A DNA stretch of 64,000 nucleotides from NCBI GenBank assembly GCA_035570055.1, contig DATMLM010000039.1:62001-126000 (forward strand). Direction: 5' to 3'. Position 1 is the first letter of the stretch, and every line of letters starts with the position of its first letter. Below, piece by piece: positions 16,085 through 25,700 of the stretch. The notes beneath the pieces are model-generated. The model was not told where the DNA came from. It did not search any database and saw only the letters and a list, made by a program, of their open reading frames with translations. Source of the stretch: DASRDS01 sp035570055. Lineage in GTDB: Bacteria; Gemmatimonadota; Gemmatimonadetes; Gemmatimonadales; Gemmatimonadaceae. The position numbers and the translations under genes were made by a program.

Positions 16085-16223
16085 CCGTTGGTTTCCCGGT
16101 CAGGCGTCGAATGACGAACGCGCTGGCGCCGAGCGTGAGCAGCGCGCCTCCGACGACCAGCGCGATCGCTCCGATGACAAAGGCGGCCGGCGTGTTGCGC
16201 AGCGTGATCCGATAGACGCGCAT
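15951..16223 (-). CDS. Small membrane protein downstream of the MerR gene
   Basis: A 90-residue frame whose ATG follows the MerR TAG without a gap. It has a short N-terminus (MRVYRITLRNTP), one or two transmembrane segments (AAFVIGAIALVVGGALLTLGASAFVI) and a Pro/Ala-rich tail. The close coupling supports it as real, though its tail lies opposite the end of the gene at 15776. Function unknown. Confidence 0.55.
   Translation of the reverse strand: MRVYRITLRNTPAAFVIGAIALVVGGALLTLGASAFVIRRLTGKPTVRPLDPQKEVFPPALPLPESPASRDGATGPRALRDGPGDHGSTG
16073..16091. terminator. Palindromic hairpin at the end of gene 15776
   Basis: CCAACGGTC-T-GACCGTTGG, followed by TTTCCC on the plus strand. It includes the stop codon of the plus gene and lies inside the opposite coding frame. 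Confidence 0.45.
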
Positions 16224-17162
16224 CTACGTCTCCGACGGGCTCGCGGCGCGGAGGGCCTGTCTCAAGTCGGTGAGGTTCTCGATCACGTGGACTCCGGCTC
16301 CCCTCAGCTCCGCGGCGATCTCGAGCGCGCCGGCTCCGCCGGCGAGCAGCGGCACGCGGGCCGCGAGTCGCCCGCGCAACGCCCGCAGTTCCTGGAGCAA
16401 GAGGTCGTTGTTGCCGGCTCGCGGCACGGTCACGCTCACCGCGCGGGCCGACGTGCTCGCGGCGGCCACCGCGATCTCGCTGACGGGCACGCCGGGACCG
16501 AGATACGTGACGCGCCACCCTTCGATGGCCGCCCCAGCCGTCGCCATGACGGCCTCGATCTCGTGGCGGTCGCCCACAGGTGTCGCCACGAGCAAGTTCG
16601 GGGCATCGCCCGAGACGATGAGGACGGGCACAATGCCCTCGATGACCCGGCGGAGCGCGACGAGCACCAGCTGCTCTTCGCCAGGGGCGAGCTCCCCGGC
16701 GTTGCGTTGTTCGCCGATCTCTTTCAACAGCGGTGTCGCCACGGTGTCAATGAACGCGCCCGCACCCACGAGCGCGGCGGATCGCCTCAGCACGCGCTCC
16801 AGGCCGACGGCGTCGAGGGCGCGCGCGCGGGCTCGAGCCGCGGCGACGTCACCCGGGGCGGTTGTTCCCGAGGTCCGCGCTCGGCGAGTGGTGCCGAGTT
16901 GGCGGCGCGCTTCCTCGTCATCGCGGACCAACCGCGCCAATTCTTTCGTGGGCAGATTGGCAACCTGGGAAATGCCGCGTCCGGCCGCGGTGGCCAGCGC
17001 CATCAGGCGGAGTCGCTCGATGTCGGCGTCGGAGTAGAGTCGCCGGCCGCCATCGGTCCGTGTCGGCTCGATGGCGCGATAGCGGCGCTCCCACACCCGG
17101 AGCACGTGCGGGCTGATGCCGGTTCGTTCCGAAGCAACTCCAATCGGATGCTCGTCTACCAT
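16224..17162 (-). CDS. MerR-family regulator with cobalamin-binding-like domain (CarH/LitR type, altered)
   Basis: The 312-residue protein has an N-terminal MerR HTH (IGVASERTGISPHVLRVWERRY...GGRRLYSDADIERL), a four-helix cap (about 110-175) and a B12-binding Rossmann domain (about 185-300, LLVATPVGDRHEIEAVM). CarH/LitR proteins bind adenosylcobalamin and repress carotenoid or photoprotection genes in the dark. Here the axial His survives (H200), but the cap reads GEQRNAGELAPGEEQ, so the Trp and two His of the light-sensing pocket are replaced by R153, N154 and Q164. It probably is not a standard photoreceptor. Operator modules at its own promoter, at 2500 and at 15364 suggest the regulon. 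Confidence 0.85.
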   Translation of the reverse strand: MVDEHPIGVASERTGISPHVLRVWERRYRAIEPTRTDGGRRLYSDADIERLRLMALATAAGRGISQVANLPTKELARLVRDDEEARRQLGTTRRARTSGTTAPGDVAAARARARALDAVGLERVLRRSAALVGAGAFIDTVATPLLKEIGEQRNAGELAPGEEQLVLVALRRVIEGIVPVLIVSGDAPNLLVATPVGDRHEIEAVMATAGAAIEGWRVTYLGPGVPVSEIAVAAASTSARAVSVTVPRAGNNDLLLQELRALRGRLAARVPLLAGGAGALEIAAELRGAGVHVIENLTDLRQALRAASPSET

Positions 17163-17197
17163 TTGTCAATGGTATATGATTGACATTCGCTAGTCAA
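17162..17197. promoter_or_regulatory. Operator module B / MerR promoter
   Basis: TTTGTC-N12-TTGACA (17162-17185) plus TTGAC-N8-GTCAA (17180-17197). On the minus strand the -35 is TTGACT (17197 side), followed after 17 bases by TACCAT and, six bases later, the ATG, so the transcript is nearly leaderless. The layout matches 2500-2535 without gaps. Confidence 0.6.
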
Positions 17198-17292
17198 CGC
17201 GACGGTCATTCCGCCACAGGCTGGTCGAACGCATGGCGTTGAGCATTGTTCGCTTCCAAGTTCTGCCAACCTCTGCCCCATAGGCTCAACGC

Positions 17293-18999
17293 ATGAGACT
17301 CGCTGCCGCCCTCGCGATCGCGCTCCTCTTCGGCTGCCACATCCAATCATCGTCGGGATCGGCGCAGTTCGCCATCTCGTTTCCGTCGTCGGTGCACGAC
17401 GCGCCTATCACCGGCCGCATGTTCGTCCTCGTCACGCGCGACTCGACACCCGAGCCGCGCGAGATCGCCGGCGGGTTCTCGACCAACGTCGCGATGTACG
17501 CGTCGGACGTGAGCGGCCTGCGACCAGGACAACCCGCGATCATCACCGACTCGACGCCGGGGTATCCGCTCGCGTCGCTTCACGATATCGCGGCCGGTGA
17601 CTACTGGGTCCAGGCTGTGCTCAACGTCTACACCGAGCTCCACCGCGCCGACGGCCACACGATCTGGGCGCACATGGACCAGTGGGAAGGCCAACAATTC
17701 TATAAAGCGCCCGGCAATCTGGTGAGCGCGCCGCAGCGGGTTCACCTCGACCCGGCCTCCGGTTATCGGATCAACATCGCCCTCGCCCGCGTGCTGCCGC
17801 CGGTGACACTCCCCCCGGACACGAAGTGGGTCAAGCACGTGAAGATCGAAAGCCCGATGCTCACCAAGTTCTGGGGCCACCCGATCTTCTTGGGCGCCAC
17901 GGTGCTCCTCCCCAAGGGCTACGACGAACATCCCACGGCGCACTATCCCACGATCTATCAGCAAGGACACTTCGGCCTCCGCCCACCACTTGGCTTCACG
18001 ACTGACACCCAACCAGCGCCTCCCCAGATCGTCGCCATGATGCGGGGCTACAACATGGAGCCGGGCAACGTGTTCTATCACGACTGGGATGGCGCGGGAT
18101 TTCCGCGGATGATCGCGGTGACGTTCCAGCATCCAACGCCCTACTTCGATGACTCCTACGCCGTCAACTCCGCGAATAACGGCCCGTACGGAGACGCCAT
18201 TCTCCAGGAGCTGATCCCGTACCTCGAGCAGCACTTTCGCATGATCCCCAAGTCGTACGCGCGCGTCCTCACCGGCGGCTCGACGGGCGGCTGGGAGTCG
18301 ATCGCGCTCCAGATCTACCATCCCGATGTCTTTGGCGGGACGTGGACGTTGTATCCCGACCCGGTCGATTTCCGGCACTACGACATGGTCGATGCCTACG
18401 CGGACACGAACGCGTTCACTGTCGGCGAGTCAGGTGGTCAGATCTTCAGTCCCGTGAGTCCGTGGTTCCATCCCGAGCGCATCATCATGCGCGGCAATGA
18501 CGGACAGCCATTCGTGACCGAGCGGCAGTTCAGCGCAATGGAAGATGTGCTCGGCAGCCATGGCCGATCAGGGCAACAGTTCGAAGCGTGGGATGCGGCC
18601 TACGGCCCGGTGGGATCGGACGGCTATCCGACGCCGCTCTGGGACAAGCGCACCGGGCACATCGATCACGCGGTCGCGGCTTACATGCGCGATCACGGGT
18701 TCGATCTGCGCGCGTACCTCGCCGCGCATTGGGCTACGGTCGGACCCCAACTCGTGGACAAGCTGCACGTCGATGTCGGCGACATGGACAACTTCTATCT
18801 CAATCTCGCCGTCTACGATCTCCAAGCCTTTCTCGACTCGACGACGGCTCCACATGTGCCCGGCGTATTCAACTACGGCCGGCCGGAGAAGGGTCACGGT
18901 TGGCAGCACGCGACCAACGCCGCGATCGTTCGCGAGATGGCGGCGACGATCAAGCGCCACGCGCCAGCCGGAGAAAACGTCCAACAGTGGCAGTACTGA
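17293..18999 (+). CDS. Secreted alpha/beta-hydrolase (putative esterase)
   Basis: A 568-residue protein with an N-terminal signal or lipoprotein peptide (MRLAAALAIALLFGC). The N-terminal 170 residues form a beta-rich domain; the rest is an esterase-D-like alpha/beta hydrolase. The nucleophile elbow is TGGSTGGWES with S330; an Asp/His-containing C-terminal part (GHGWQHATNAAIVREM) likely holds the catalytic His. Such proteins act on ester-linked or siderophore-type substrates outside the cytoplasm; the true substrate is unknown. It ends five bases before the convergent gene at 19005. Confidence 0.8.
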   Translation: MRLAAALAIALLFGCHIQSSSGSAQFAISFPSSVHDAPITGRMFVLVTRDSTPEPREIAGGFSTNVAMYASDVSGLRPGQPAIITDSTPGYPLASLHDIAAGDYWVQAVLNVYTELHRADGHTIWAHMDQWEGQQFYKAPGNLVSAPQRVHLDPASGYRINIALARVLPPVTLPPDTKWVKHVKIESPMLTKFWGHPIFLGATVLLPKGYDEHPTAHYPTIYQQGHFGLRPPLGFTTDTQPAPPQIVAMMRGYNMEPGNVFYHDWDGAGFPRMIAVTFQHPTPYFDDSYAVNSANNGPYGDAILQELIPYLEQHFRMIPKSYARVLTGGSTGGWESIALQIYHPDVFGGTWTLYPDPVDFRHYDMVDAYADTNAFTVGESGGQIFSPVSPWFHPERIIMRGNDGQPFVTERQFSAMEDVLGSHGRSGQQFEAWDAAYGPVGSDGYPTPLWDKRTGHIDHAVAAYMRDHGFDLRAYLAAHWATVGPQLVDKLHVDVGDMDNFYLNLAVYDLQAFLDSTTAPHVPGVFNYGRPEKGHGWQHATNAAIVREMAATIKRHAPAGENVQQWQY

Positions 19000-19004
19000 C
19001 GTTG

Positions 19005-19667
19005 CTATTGCAGATCGTCGTCCGAGCTCGGGGCTTGCCGCTGGCGACCAGGAGCCGTGAGCTCCTGCAGGTCGCGCCCGGTCAGCGACTGATACCCGGA
19101 CGGAATCGTGAACAGCGAAGGAGACAGGACGGTGCGCACGACGCTCGTGGCTTTGGCTTCGAACCCCGTCGTGCCGCCAACCGACGTGCGGATCACGAGC
19201 GGAAAGCTCTTCATGCCGGGCGCATTGCAGACGTCGACCGCGATCGTGTCGGTGTGCAACGAATAGTCGTCGCACTCGACACCGGCGATCGTCTCATGCG
19301 TCCCGGTGCGCTGCGGCTCCTGTCCGCTTCCCGCGGTCGTCATGCCGGACAGCATCCCGGCGATCGGCCCCATCCCGCCTCCCAGTCGCGCCGGATTCAC
19401 GCCGGTGGGATCGAGCGCCATGTACGCATGGAGATCATGGTTGAGCGCGACCACTGACCCGGTTTGCAGGTCGTAGATCACCGAAGCCGATCCACTCCCC
19501 GCCATGTCGATCCGAACCTTGGAGCCTTTGACCGAGTAGCGCATCGTCGCCGACTCGTCGTCCCCGTTCGGGATGCGGTACGTGATCACCCCTTCAAAAG
19601 GGCCCGACTGAGCGCGCGCGGCACTCGCGGAGAATACCAATGCCGCGGCCAGGACATATCGTCGCAT
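19005..19667 (-). CDS. Periplasmic protein, DUF4412-like
   Basis: A 220-residue exported protein with a clear signal peptide (MRRYVLAAALVFSASAARAQ). Mature part: FEGVITYRIPNGDDESATMRYSVKGSKVRIDM and VIYDLQTGSVVALNHDLHAYMAL resemble DUF4412 proteins, which have an LolA/LolB-like beta shape; two cysteines (GVECDDYS, DVCNAPG) may pair. A Gly/Met-rich stretch lies in the middle. The start at 19667 gives the cleanest signal peptide; 19697 is possible. The ADOP permease gene ends at 19779, about 110 bases upstream of this start, on the same strand. Confidence 0.7.
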   Translation of the reverse strand: MRRYVLAAALVFSASAARAQSGPFEGVITYRIPNGDDESATMRYSVKGSKVRIDMAGSGSASVIYDLQTGSVVALNHDLHAYMALDPTGVNPARLGGGMGPIAGMLSGMTTAGSGQEPQRTGTHETIAGVECDDYSLHTDTIAVDVCNAPGMKSFPLVIRTSVGGTTGFEAKATSVVRTVLSPSLFTIPSGYQSLTGRDLQELTAPGRQRQAPSSDDDLQ

Positions 19668-19778
19668 AACGCGCAGTGGACGCGAGATTCGCGCCATCTG
19701 AGTAGCCGCCGCTTGTCGTGGTCGAGCGACCGCGTGCCGTGGCATTTTGCGATACACATCGCACATTGCGAGGGCGCT

Positions 19779-22412
19779 CTACTCGCGCCGTAGCATCTCC
19801 ATCGGCTGAATCCCTGACGCCCTGAGCGCCGGAATCGCGATCGCCGCGAGGGCGGCGGCCAACAGGACGCCGGTCGCCAGTGACAGCGAGAGCGGGTCGA
19901 GCGCCTTCATGTGCGTCAGCTCTTTCTCCGCGTATCGCGCGCCGAGCCAGACCACCGGCAGGCCGGCGAGCACGCCGACCACCACCAGCGTGACTCCGTC
20001 GCGCAGGACCATGACCGCGACATTCCGGGGCAGGGCGCCAAGCGCCAGACGGATCCCGATCTCGCCGCGACGCCGCGAGGTCTGATACGACATGACACCG
20101 TACAGGCCGACGATCGACAAGAGCAGCGCCAGGACCCCGAATCCGTTGCACAACGTCGCGAACATCCGCTCGCGTTGGAGCCCGCCCGCGATCTGCTCCT
20201 CCATCGTGACGAGATCGATGAGCGGCAGGTCGGGATCGATTGCCCGCATCGTCTGTCGGATGGCCGGCATCACCGTCAACGGCGCGTGCAGGGTCCGTAT
20301 CGCAACCGTGACTTCAGGCGCGATCTCCCCCGTGTCGATCGGCAACCAGACCGTGGGCCGCCAGTCGACGAGGGATGTACTCGCCATCGACGGCACGATA
20401 CCGATGATCGTGAGCGGTATCGGGTTCCGTCCAAAGGGGCGGTTGGAGAAGCGCAGGGTGTGACCCAGGACGTCGCGTCCACCGAGCCGCCGGGCCAGAT
20501 CGTCGCTGATCACGGCGACTCTGGCGCCGTCGTGCACCTCGGCCGACGTGAATATCCGCCCGGTCACCGCGGGAGAAAGCAGCCGAAGAAACTCGGGTGT
20601 CACGCGATAGTTCCGGACGAGGAGCGTGTCAGTCGGGAGCTGAACTTGCGCGCCTCCCCACAGGAATGGGGACAGCGGCCGCGGCTGTCCGATACCCATC
20701 ATCGCGACCCCGGGCGTGCTCGCCAGACGCTGCTCGACCGTGTGATAGAACGGCACCAGGCGCGCGCGCGTATACCCCGACGTACTCGGACGCATCCCGA
20801 AGACGATGAGGTTGTGCGGATCGAATCCGGGGTCGACCGATCGGAGCGAGAGGAGGTTCCGTGTGAAGATCACGGCCGCCAGCACGAGTACGACCGACAT
20901 GCCCATCTGACCCACGATCAAGAGTCTGCCCGCGCGTCCGTTGTAGCGTGAGAGATCAGTGACCTTCGCGGTCCGCCAGGCGGGGAAGAGACCGAATGCC
21001 AGCAACGCGAGCCCCGTGGCAGCAGCAGCCGTCCCCAGGATCCACGTATCAAGCGATATCGGGATGGGCTGGAAGTACGGATCGACGAACCGCCCCAGAA
21101 GGTTCGCGGTGGCGTAGCCGACCACGACACTGGCGCAGCCGCCCGCGAGGGCGAGCAGGCCGCTCTCCGTCATCAGTTGGCGCATGAGACGCGTTCGACT
21201 GCAGCCGAGAGCCAGGCGCATGGCGATTTCGCGTTGTCGCGCCGCCGCACGCGCGAGCAACAGGTTCATGATGTTCGCGCAAGCGATGATGAGGAGCAGA
21301 CCGGCCAGTCCGCCCATCACCAGCAGCGGGCGCTGATAATCACTCCAGAGAAAGCTCAACCCGCGGCTCCCAGGCACGAGATGAATCGACGGCTCGGTTC
21401 CCGCGGACATGACGTGTCCGTCCCAGGTCGCGCGGAACAGCGTCGACATGACGGGCTCGAGCTGTGCGTCGGTGACACCACTCGCGCGCCGCGCGACCAT
21501 CGCGCTGCCCCAGAACCGATCGTTGGCCAATCCCCCGGGGATCTGGTCCATCCAATCCGCATTATGCAGCGGCACGTAGATGTCGACGGGATCGCCCGGA
21601 CTGAGTCCCGAAAATGCGGACTCGACGACTCCGATGATGACGCACGGCGCGTTGTTCACGAGAATGGTCTGGCCGAGGACCGCGGGGTTCGCGCCGAGCG
21701 CGCGATCCCAGAAGCGGTGCGACAACACCGCCGTCGCCGGCGCGCCGGCGCGATCGTCGGCGGCCGTAAAGAAGCGGCCCAGCCCCGCGTGCGCCTGGAG
21801 GACCGTGAAGAATTCGCCGCTGACGGGACGCTCGACGCCCACCGTCGGATGGCCACGGTACGAGAGACTGACCGGGTCGGTGAACGTGAATGCCGCCACC
21901 GATGCGCGGCCGGCCAGGCCATCGCGTAGAGCCTGGAACGTTCGATAGGAGAAGTGGTCGGCGGTCGTCGTGCCCTTGACGGTGTCGCGCAGCTCCCCGC
22001 CCTGATAATCCATCAGCCCCTGGGGGTCCCCGTGACTCTGCCAGTGCACCAACGTGAGCTGCTTGGGCGATGGCACCGGGAGGTCGCGCCACAGCACCAC
22101 GTCCATGAGCGACAGGATGGCGGTGTTGGCGCCGATGCCGAGCGCGAGTGATAGCACGACGGCCAGCGTCACGGCCGGGGCCCTGCGCATCGTTCGCGCG
22201 CCGAATGCGACGTCCTGCCACACGCTGTGCAGCCAAGCGGACCACCACTCGTCACGCACCTCTTCTTTGATCTGCCCGGCGTCGCCGAACGTCCGGCTGG
22301 CCAAACGCCGAGCCTCCTCCGGCGCATACCCTTGGCGTTCGTACGCCGCCGTCAGCTCATGCAGATGATGGGCGATCTCGCGCTCGAGGTCAGCCTCCGC
22401 CCGCTTGCGCAT
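19779..22412 (-). CDS. ADOP-family permease (MacB/FtsX-like, duplicated)
   Basis: The 877-residue protein is an orphan ABC-type permease. After an N-terminal helical cap (RKRAEADLEREIAHHLHELTAAYERQGY) come two MacB-PCD/FtsX repeats, each with periplasmic domain and membrane helices (ALGIGANTAILSL; RQREIAMRLALGCSRTRLMRQLMTES; RRGEIGIRLALGALPRNVAVMVLRDG). No ATPase is encoded nearby; family members pair with unlinked ATPases or act in envelope stress. The ATG at 22412 overlaps the PadR stop, a typical PadR-ADOP pair. A second ADOP without the N-terminal cap is at 26047. Confidence 0.92.
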   Translation of the reverse strand: MRKRAEADLEREIAHHLHELTAAYERQGYAPEEARRLASRTFGDAGQIKEEVRDEWWSAWLHSVWQDVAFGARTMRRAPAVTLAVVLSLALGIGANTAILSLMDVVLWRDLPVPSPKQLTLVHWQSHGDPQGLMDYQGGELRDTVKGTTTADHFSYRTFQALRDGLAGRASVAAFTFTDPVSLSYRGHPTVGVERPVSGEFFTVLQAHAGLGRFFTAADDRAGAPATAVLSHRFWDRALGANPAVLGQTILVNNAPCVIIGVVESAFSGLSPGDPVDIYVPLHNADWMDQIPGGLANDRFWGSAMVARRASGVTDAQLEPVMSTLFRATWDGHVMSAGTEPSIHLVPGSRGLSFLWSDYQRPLLVMGGLAGLLLIIACANIMNLLLARAAARQREIAMRLALGCSRTRLMRQLMTESGLLALAGGCASVVVGYATANLLGRFVDPYFQPIPISLDTWILGTAAAATGLALLAFGLFPAWRTAKVTDLSRYNGRAGRLLIVGQMGMSVVLVLAAVIFTRNLLSLRSVDPGFDPHNLIVFGMRPSTSGYTRARLVPFYHTVEQRLASTPGVAMMGIGQPRPLSPFLWGGAQVQLPTDTLLVRNYRVTPEFLRLLSPAVTGRIFTSAEVHDGARVAVISDDLARRLGGRDVLGHTLRFSNRPFGRNPIPLTIIGIVPSMASTSLVDWRPTVWLPIDTGEIAPEVTVAIRTLHAPLTVMPAIRQTMRAIDPDLPLIDLVTMEEQIAGGLQRERMFATLCNGFGVLALLLSIVGLYGVMSYQTSRRRGEIGIRLALGALPRNVAVMVLRDGVTLVVVGVLAGLPVVWLGARYAEKELTHMKALDPLSLSLATGVLLAAALAAIAIPALRASGIQPMEMLRRE

Positions 22413-22726
22413 CAAAAGCGGAGCACCAGCGCCACCGCGCCCGCATACCGCTGCCACTCGGCCGTATCCTGTTGCAGCCGTTTCCGCCCGGCCGCGGTGA
22501 GGACATAATACTTGGCCATCGGTCCGCTATCGGACGGCCGCCACTCTGCCTTGATCAGCCGCTGACGCTCCAGCCGGTGCAGCGCCGGATACAGCGACCC
22601 TTGCCGCACCTGGAGTGCCTCGCGCGACAGGAGCAGAATGCGCTGGGCGATGCCATACCCGTGAATCGGCCCCTGCGCGACAGTCCCCAAAATCAAGAGA
22701 TCGAGCGTGCCCTGGATCAGGTCCAT
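22412..22726 (-). CDS. PadR-family transcriptional regulator
   Basis: A 104-residue PadR repressor: winged helix (LIQGTLDLLILGTVAQGPIHGYGIAQRILLLS...VRQGSLYPALHRLERQRLIKAEW) and a C-terminal dimer helix. It is translationally joined to the ADOP permease and probably controls it. The gene starts about 35 bases downstream of the patatin gene, with its own promoter overlapping the patatin stop. Confidence 0.92.
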   Translation of the reverse strand: MDLIQGTLDLLILGTVAQGPIHGYGIAQRILLLSREALQVRQGSLYPALHRLERQRLIKAEWRPSDSGPMAKYYVLTAAGRKRLQQDTAEWQRYAGAVALVLRF

Positions 22727-22734
22727 GCCGCTAG

Positions 22735-22763
22735 TATGATGCTCGACCTATGTAGGATGTCAA
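22735..22763 (-). promoter_or_regulatory. Promoter of the padR-ADOP operon
   Basis: TTGACA on the minus strand (22763-22758) overlaps the stop of the patatin gene; a weak -10 (ATCATA, 22740-22735) follows at 17 bases. CTACATAGG within the spacer could be part of a PadR operator. Confidence 0.4.
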
Positions 22764-25700
22764 GGTACCAGTTGCCGCAGGTCGTCACCCAGATGCCGAA
22801 ATTCGAGGATCGCGCCGGCCAGGATCGCGGCCGCCACGAGTGCGGCAAGCAGCTGCAATGCCCGTTGCAGCCAGCGGGGACCCGCGAACAGCCAGACGCG
22901 CGTCACGGTGATGAGCACGCGGATCGCAATGGTCACGGCCACCAACGTGATGGCCAGCGACCGCAGCCCTTGGAACGGCGGAATGAGGAAGGCGCCCGCG
23001 AGCACCAGCAACTCGGCCACGAACAGGACCTGCAGCCACCGGCGCGTCATGATCGCGAACAGACTTTCCTGCGTCGCGACCTCGACCAATCCCCACAGTG
23101 CGCTGCCGAGACGGCTCAAGACGACCGCGCCGCGATTGAGCTCGGGGCGCTCGTAATCGGTACCGAGACGGTCGAGCATCCGGCCCATCACGCGGCTGGC
23201 CCGGGCAATCAGCGTCGCTGCCTCGGGGCGGTCGAGCGTCCGGTCGATGTTCGTTCCGGCCGCGTACACCGCGCGCAGCTGCGCCGGTGTGCTCAAGAGA
23301 TCGCGCAACGCGTCAGCCGGTACGGTAGCCGGCTGATCGGCATCGATCGCCGTCGCGAGCGCACCCGTCGCTTTCGCGACCGCGTCCCCCCGCACCTGGG
23401 TCTCGAAGATCGTGGCGTGCGCCTCGGCCACCCACGTTTGCCACGCCCCGGTCTGAGCCGGATCACGCCCGGCCATCACCGCCTTGATGAGCCGCTCCGC
23501 GCCATCGAGCCGGCCCCAGGTGAGGTCGTTCTGACGCCACCCTCGATTGAGGAAGGCGCCGAAGTTCCGAAGCGCCGTCCCGGCCAACTTCGGCGACAGC
23601 GGCGGCCGGCGATCGACGCGCTCATTGACGATCTCGGTTGCGTCCTCCGGCGAGATCCGCACGACGTCGACGCGCGACAGATTGCCTTGCACCGCCGTCG
23701 CGTAGCGAATCGGATACGTCACCGAATCGATGCACTCGAACGAGTCGTACACGAACCGGACGACGTCCCGGACCTCCACCCATCGCGTGTTATCGGGGGC
23801 AGTCGAGGTGAAGAGCGTATCGACCAGCTGGCTCGCCTCGCGCATCGGAGGCGTGACGCGGTTCGCGACGGCGTAGGCAATGTCGTCAAACGCCTTCCAC
23901 TGTTGTCCCACGAGTTGGTCCGCGTAGGCGAGCCGTTCGGTCTCCGTTGAGAGAGCCAGCAGCTTCGCGACGCTCTCATGCGTCAGCGCCGCCGCATCCA
24001 CCGCGGCCGCGAGCGCGTTGGCCGGCGTCTCCGGTTTGCCGCGGGGGCCTCGGGAGGTCAGTGTGTCCTGCGTGTGGCGCAAAGACTCGTAGGCTGTGCT
24101 CAGCGTTTTCGAGAGCACGGCGATCGCCCGTTGGATGTTGACCACATCGGCCGGCGTCCACGTCGTGCGGGCCCGCGCGAACAGGCTGTCCTCGGGCTGC
24201 GCGCGATCGGGCATGACCCGATCGATGTTGGCGCGTATCGCGTCCACGAGACGATCGGTGCGGTCGTCCATGGCCGACAGGGTGTCGAGTCGGCTCAGCG
24301 TGAGGTCCAAGCGTCGCAGCCGGAAGCTGAGATCGAAGCGAAACAGAAAAGCGTTCTCGGTCTCTCGCGCGTCGCTCGCCGGCGGCGCACTGGTGGCCGC
24401 TGGGATGCCCTTCGACACGGGTGGCGCGTTTTTCTGGTGCTCTTCCGAGAACCGTCGCTCACGCCACGCGCGGGCGAGGTAGCGAATCGCTCGCACATCA
24501 TCGGATTCGGCTGGGAATCCCGCGAGCATCGCGATCACGTTCGCGAAGTCATCGGTGACGCTCGCGACTTTGAGCCGGTGAAATCCGGCGTAGGACGGCC
24601 CCAACTTGTCGATCCGTTCCTGCAACCCTTCGGCCGCCCAGCTATACCCTTCATTGCGCATGAAGTCCGCGCGTTCCTGGAACGTCGCCGGTGAGCTCCG
24701 AAAGCACTTGCCCGCGATCAGAACGCTCAAATTGCCATCGGATCCGCTCAGGATGCGGTCCACCCGGTCGATCAACTGATTGCGTTCCGCCACGCGTTGG
24801 AGCTCGTCGCGAATCGTCTCTTGACCCGCCAGCGTGAGCGCGGCGATCGTGTTCTCCACGACCGTCGGCCGCGGCACGGGCGCGCCATCGGCGGTCGCCA
24901 CAATGACGTCTTCCGGGTGCTGCGGCGACGGCTCGACGTAGATCAGCTTGCGGTCCATCGGTTTCGTCCCGCGCACCGCCGACAACGCATCAATGGCGTA
25001 GCTGAACGGTTTGTTGTCCAAATACCCGCCATCGCCGAACGCGTGATTCTGCACATCATAGATGGCGCTGTCGGTATCGACCGAGGGTGGGGCCACGTAC
25101 TCGGGGAAATACCGTTGCCATCGCTCCGTCGGCCCCGCTCCCAGAACGGTCACGATGTCCCTGATCTGCACGGGCTCGAACGCGATCGGGAACGCCGACG
25201 TGCACCTCGCCGCGAACGCCAGCATCGGGTTCTCTGATGCCGCGAAGTCGTCGGCCACCTTCGGCTGGAAGCGAAACCGGAAGAATTTGCGATGCCAACT
25301 CTCGGTCACGCGCTCGTCGGACAACGACAGGTAGATGGGCAGGCCCTGAATGTCTGTCGTGGTGACGAAGCAATCGATGCTGTCAACCAGCGGTCCTCGG
25401 CTGGCGGCCGCTGCCTTGGACTTGTCCATCCCGTCGAACGCGTTGTACAGCAGCTTGAGCATACGACGACCGTTGAGCAGCGATGGCGGCGGGTCATCGT
25501 ACGGAATGTGCGGCAGGGCCGATTGCTTGTCGTAGAGCAACGTGCTCATGTCGGCGAGTTGAATCCATAAGCTCGCCAGCTGGTCGAGCTGCTGGCCGTG
25601 CGCGAGCGCCTTCGCCAGGTAGATGCCGTTGATCCCGCCGGCCGATGTGCCGGAAACGATGTCGACGATGAAGCGCGTATAGATCGTCCCGGGCCCGGTC

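Noticed and set aside
15804..17183. 459-codon plus-strand frame opposite the MerR gene
   Set aside because: Antisense shadow; low-complexity Arg/Ser/Gly translation, while the minus strand encodes a clear MerR protein.
22472..23950. Long plus-strand frame opposite padR and the patatin gene
   Set aside because: No recognisable motif and fully antisense to well-supported genes.
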